The notes under the pieces: model-generated | Database searches by the model: none | Told to the model about the DNA's origin: nothing | The model's input: only the letters and a program-made list of their open reading frames with translations | Translations under genes and position numbers: made by a program | Origin: Phytoactinopolyspora halotolerans | GTDB lineage: Bacteria; Actinomycetota; Actinomycetes; Jiangellales; Jiangellaceae | DNA length: 64,000 nucleotides | NCBI RefSeq assembly: GCF_010550675.1 | Contig: NZ_JAAGOA010000018.1 | Location: forward strand, 96,443 to 160,442 | Direction: 5' to 3' | Shown: one piece after another, positions 61,639-64,000 of the stretch | Layout of the letters: every line of letters starts with the position of its first letter | How positions within the stretch are numbered: the stretch's first letter is position 1

Positions 61639-61693
61639 GTGATCACCGACCGTCGGCGGGTCCATGCATGACCGGGTCGCGGTCGGTGATCAC
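61639..61693. repeat. GTGATCAC-capped inverted repeat (14-bp arms) after sigma gene
   Basis: GTGATCACCGACCG (61639-61652) pairs exactly with 61680-61693, with a 27-nt loop. It begins 19 bp after the sigma factor stop and likely acts as its terminator. The cap resembles, but is not identical to, the ATGATCAT family. Confidence 0.75.
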
Positions 61694-61793
61694 CAGTGGT
61701 CATATCCGGGTGAGATCAGGGCGTTCCCTGAGGTCGGGCGGCTGTCTCCGCGCGCAGAATGAAAGTGTCCGGCCCAGGAAAGAGAGGTCCAAC

Positions 61794-61976
61794 ATGTCCA
61801 CTGGTAAGAAGCTCCTGATCGGAGCGGGTGGATTCGTGCTCGCATGGTGGCTGCTGCCCACCTGGCTGATCGTGGCGATCGTCGTCGGTGTGCCCGTCGC
61901 CGCGTATTTCATGCTCGACGAGTCGCAGCGTCGTCGGCTGACCGGCCGCTCCCGCCGTCGTTCGATCGACTACTGA
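61794..61976 (+). CDS. Small membrane protein (60 aa)
   Basis: Start MSTGKKLLIGAGGFVLAWWL, with AGAGAGG upstream. Two close hydrophobic segments (FVLAWWLLPTWLIVAIVVGV and PVAAYFML) are followed by a basic tail, RRRLTGRSRRRSIDY. It lies between the group 2 sigma gene and the DUF368 gene, 19 bp from the latter, and may be cotranscribed with it. I do not recognise the family. Confidence 0.65.
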   Translation: MSTGKKLLIGAGGFVLAWWLLPTWLIVAIVVGVPVAAYFMLDESQRRRLTGRSRRRSIDY

Positions 61977-61995
61977 GAAGAGATAAAGTGCCTGA

Positions 61996-63003
61996 GTGTC
62001 CAATGACGCCGTGACCGCAAGCCCGACCGGGGCGCAGCCGCGCCATCGACGAGCCGCCGAGCTACCCGCATGGCGCTCCCATAGCGCCAATTTGGTGCGC
62101 GGTGCCCTGATCGGCACCGTGGAGACCGTGCCGGGCGTGAGCGGCGGCACCGTCGCGCTTGTCGTCGGCGTCTACGAGACGCTCATCACCTCAGCCGGGC
62201 ATCTGCTGTCCGGGGTGCGCCGGGCCGTCGTCGACGTGCCACGCGGCCGCGGGACGGAACGCGCAGCCGCCGAGCTACGCAGGGTGCACTGGCGGGTCGT
62301 CGTGCCGCTCCTGATCGGCATGGCGGCCGCGCTGGTGCTGATGGCCCGGTTGATCGAAGGGTTCGTGGAGGACCAACCGATTCAGAGCAGGGCGTTGTTC
62401 TTCGGGTTGGTGCTCGCTTCGGTGTGGGTGCCGTTCTCGCTGGCGTCTCGTGCCACGCGGACGCCACGATCGGACGACGACATCCGCGCCGACGGCCGTT
62501 GGTCGGGACGCGACTACCTGGTCGGAGCGGGCGCGGCGGCGGCGGCGTTCCTCGTGGTGAGTATCCCGCCCGGCAACGTCGACCCGAGCAAGCCGATGAT
62601 CATGTTCGCCGCGGCGATCGCGGTCTCGGCACTGATCCTGCCCGGGTTGTCCGGATCCTTCATCCTGCTGACCTTCGGGCTCTACGAGGCTACGTTGTCA
62701 GCGCTCAACGACCGGGATCTTGGATTTCTGGCGTTCTTCGCCGCCGGGGCGACCATCGGGCTCGCCTCGTTCGTCAAGCTGTTGCAGTGGGTCTTGGAGC
62801 ATCATCGCCGGGTCACCCTGGTGGTGCTGACCGGCGTGATGGTCGGATGCCTGCGTGCGTTGTGGCCATGGCAGGACGACGATCGTGCACTACAGGCGCC
62901 GGACGAGCACATTGCGGCCGCCGCCGGCCTGGCGGCGCTCGGATTCGCCGCAGTCCTGGCGGTGTTGGCCGTGGAGCGCCGGGTGACCGGCCGTCTGCCA
63001 TAA
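61996..63003 (+). CDS. popT: DUF368 undecaprenyl-phosphate translocase
   Basis: About 335 residues, starting at a GTG, with about eight to ten hydrophobic segments. The family signature VRGALIGTVETVPGVSGGTV lies near the N-terminus, and VSALILPGLSGSFILLTFGL is the second conserved region. DUF368 proteins such as PopT were identified as carriers that flip undecaprenyl phosphate back to the inner leaflet for cell-wall synthesis. Assignment is by family; the gene symbol is by homology. Confidence 0.85.
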   Translation: MSNDAVTASPTGAQPRHRRAAELPAWRSHSANLVRGALIGTVETVPGVSGGTVALVVGVYETLITSAGHLLSGVRRAVVDVPRGRGTERAAAELRRVHWRVVVPLLIGMAAALVLMARLIEGFVEDQPIQSRALFFGLVLASVWVPFSLASRATRTPRSDDDIRADGRWSGRDYLVGAGAAAAAFLVVSIPPGNVDPSKPMIMFAAAIAVSALILPGLSGSFILLTFGLYEATLSALNDRDLGFLAFFAAGATIGLASFVKLLQWVLEHHRRVTLVVLTGVMVGCLRALWPWQDDDRALQAPDEHIAAAAGLAALGFAAVLAVLAVERRVTGRLP

Positions 63004-63033
63004 CGCCGCGACGGGCGGGCCGACGGGAGGCCG

Positions 63034-63294
63034 TCAGTGCGAGCCGCGAGATCCCTCCGCGTACGGCAGCAGTGCCATTTCGCGAGCGTTCTTGATGGCT
63101 CGCGCCACCTCCCGCTGCTGCTGAGGCGTCAGCCCGGTGACCCGGCGGGAGCGGATCTTGCCCCGGTCGGAGATGAACGTGCGCAGCAGGTTGACGTCCT
63201 TGTAGTCAACGTAGGTGATCCCGGCGGCGTCCAGCGGGTTCTTCCGCTTGCGCGAGGTCCGCTTCTCCGGCTTGACCGGTTTCCGGTTGGCCAT
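63034..63294 (-). CDS. rpsR: 30S ribosomal protein S18, zinc-independent paralogue
   Basis: This 86-residue protein contains [40 protein letters not shown] and [20 protein letters not shown], the S18 core. It lacks the Cys-x-x-Cys pairs of zinc-binding S18, so it is the C-minus form that replaces it under zinc limitation. Related paralogues of S14, L28 and L33 are usually linked; here it stands alone. A Zur-like dyad lies 91 bp upstream. Confidence 0.92.
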   Translation of the reverse strand: MANRKPVKPEKRTSRKRKNPLDAAGITYVDYKDVNLLRTFISDRGKIRSRRVTGLTPQQQREVARAIKNAREMALLPYAEGSRGSH

Positions 63295-63384
63295 TCGTCA
63301 CATCCTGTTCGTCGTCGATGGGGTGCACTGCGCGGGTGCGCCGTACCGCGTATCCATCACCGGCAGCGGCACACTCTACGTTAG

Positions 63385-63401
63385 TTGAGAACAACTCTCA
63401 A
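63385..63401. promoter_or_regulatory. Zur-box-like 17-bp dyad upstream of rpsR paralogue
   Basis: TTGAGAACAACTCTCAA has the T-TGANAAY-N-RNTNTCA-A layout of actinobacterial Zur boxes, with the outer six bases on each side paired exactly. It is 91 bp upstream of the S18 start. Zinc-dependent Zur would repress the paralogue when zinc is sufficient. Two inner positions differ from the consensus I recall. Confidence 0.6.
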
Positions 63402-63513
63402 GACGGATCGAGTTGTCCTGCATGCAGTATTCCACCGAATCGGCCGCTCAGTCCACGTCCGCTCGGCGGTCGCGCCCGTCGTCGTCGCTGAAATGGGTCG
63501 TCCTGGGTACGGG

Positions 63514-63771
63514 ATGGACATGAACCAGAAACGAGGCCATGACCGTACCGACGCCGATCAGGAGCGTACTGATCAGGAGCGCACAGGTCAGCAAGCCGCA
63601 GATCAGCGACGCGCCGATCAGCGACACGCAGACCAGCGGGCCGGCGAGGACGGGGACTTCGCCGACGAGCATCGCAGCACGACCTTCGCAGACGACATGG
63701 ACGGCGGGCCGGAGGGGATTCCGGAGCCGGAGTCGCCGGAAGGCCGCGGCGGGGACGGCGGCATGGACTGA
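63514..63771 (+). CDS. Repeat-rich small hydrophilic protein
   Basis: This 85-residue protein starts MDMNQKRGHDRTDADQERTD, with six 15-bp units in frame (63556-63645) coding DQxRx repeats, and an acidic Gly/Pro-rich end. It is highly charged, without a signal or membrane segment, and is probably disordered. Position between the rpsR paralogue and the transposase end gives no clue. Coding potential is moderate, so confidence is limited. Confidence 0.45.
   Translation: MDMNQKRGHDRTDADQERTDQERTGQQAADQRRADQRHADQRAGEDGDFADEHRSTTFADDMDGGPEGIPEPESPEGRGGDGGMD
63556..63645. repeat. Six-unit 15-bp tandem repeat
   Basis: Units start at 63556, 63571, 63586, 63601, 63616 and 63631, with consensus near GATCAGSRNCGNRCN. 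Units 4 to 6 are closest to each other. The repeat codes Asp-Gln-x-Arg-x in frame. Confidence 0.85.
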
Positions 63772-63778
63772 CCGCCCC

Positions 63779-63877
63779 GCCCTAAATGATCATGTGAAGT
63801 GGGTTTTCTCGTGCCCTACCATGCCTGCAGACCTGTTACGGCGCGAGAAAACCCACTTCACATGATCATTTTAGGGC
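63779..63877. repeat. Long inverted repeat with ATGATCAT core (about 33-bp arms)
   Basis: Positions 63779-63811 pair with 63844-63877, with one extra base in the right arm, around a 32-nt loop. Each arm contains ATGATCAT and a run related to TGAAGTGGGTTTTCTCG. It is the longest hairpin in the window. It lies between the small hydrophilic gene and the end of the transposase gene, so it can terminate both and insulate the element. Confidence 0.9.
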
Positions 63878-63897
63878 TCTCCGTCCCGATCCGTGGG

Positions 63898-64000
63898 TTA
63901 GCGGCCGGGGAGGGCGGGGCGGTATCCGCCGAGGGCGAGCATGGCCAGGGCGATGAGGGCGTGGGGGTCTTTGAAGCCGTAGGCGGTGCGGGTGATGACG
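63898..64000 (-). CDS. ISL3-like transposase, C-terminal fragment (continues beyond window)
   Basis: The reverse strand from the edge reads RTAYGFKDPHALIALAMLAL, then GGYRPALPGR and a TAA at 63898-63900. This matches the C-terminal tail of ISL3-family transposases, in which an RTAYGFxxPxALIALAML sequence is conserved. The rest of the gene, any left terminal repeat and a target duplication lie outside. Whether the copy is whole cannot be judged. Confidence 0.7.
   Translation of the reverse strand, partial: VITRTAYGFKDPHALIALAMLALGGYRPALPGR

Noticed and set aside
63874..63897. GGCTCT-like sequence as the IS terminal repeat
   Set aside because: Without the other end of the element the terminal repeat cannot be defined, so it was not called.

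Overview
The window is high-GC DNA with GTG starts, dense gene packing, many TetR/MerR/XRE regulators, a 13E12/DUF222 HNH protein, a SARP/BTAD regulator, F420-type and UdgX enzymes and a zinc-ligand-free S18 paralogue. This fits a chromosomal segment of a soil-type actinomycete (Actinomycetota). The genus cannot be read from the sequence. No rRNA, tRNA, CRISPR array or complete insertion sequence was seen. The right edge carries the 3' end of an ISL3-like transposase.

Layout. 1-5.1 kb: end of a membrane protein, a NarL-type two-component pair, a tautomerase, a small protein and a BTAD regulator, with two matching heptamer direct repeats in front of the last two units. 5.2-16.3 kb: metabolic and regulatory genes (MerR with methyltransferase, serine beta-lactamase-like lipoprotein divergent from an HTH/Clp-N pair, TetR with NAD-binding epimerase, PhzF, second TetR, second methyltransferase, UMF1-like transporter, DUF4429 and CBS proteins). 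16.7-24.4 kb: secreted lipase and two alpha/beta hydrolases in one operon, meeting an SDR plus GAF/PucR regulator operon head-on, then a nucleoside hydrolase. 24.5-34.3 kb: DHA2 exporter divergent from an ECF sigma/anti-sigma pair, then two probably DNA-damage-regulated genes (dinB and a giant HNH protein, each with a LexA-like box) and a second DHA2 exporter. 34.4-47.3 kb: lipoproteins, LLM oxidoreductase, lactate permease, GNAT, PIG-L deacetylase, a frameshifted quinone oxidoreductase, a NamZ-like DUF1343 enzyme, a DUF1016 nuclease with an AT-rich leaderless-type promoter, and a DapB-like dehydrogenase followed by two XRE-cupin paralogues. 47.3-56.2 kb: secreted subtilase and six consecutive ABC-transporter genes (three ATPase/permease pairs). 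56.5-64 kb: DUF427, DUF4383, GAF-ANTAR, TetR, UdgX, DUF3140, group-2 sigma factor, DUF368 lipid-carrier flippase, rpsR paralogue with a Zur-like box, a repeat-rich small protein and the transposase end.

Two features cut across the genes. First, a family of hairpins capped by ATGATCAT recurs between genes (23.4, 39.7, 47.3, 51.5 and 63.8 kb, with a GTGATCAC variant at 61.6 kb). The best-preserved copies share a 21-bp-arm/9-nt-loop design and show a compensatory base-pair change. Second, at least seven genes carry in-frame 12-18 bp tandem repeats in disordered tails or linkers. Several operators can be assigned by their fit to neighbouring regulators. No complete new multi-gene defence or biosynthetic system was recognised; the hairpin family and the paired SARP-like repeats are the strongest unexplained signals.
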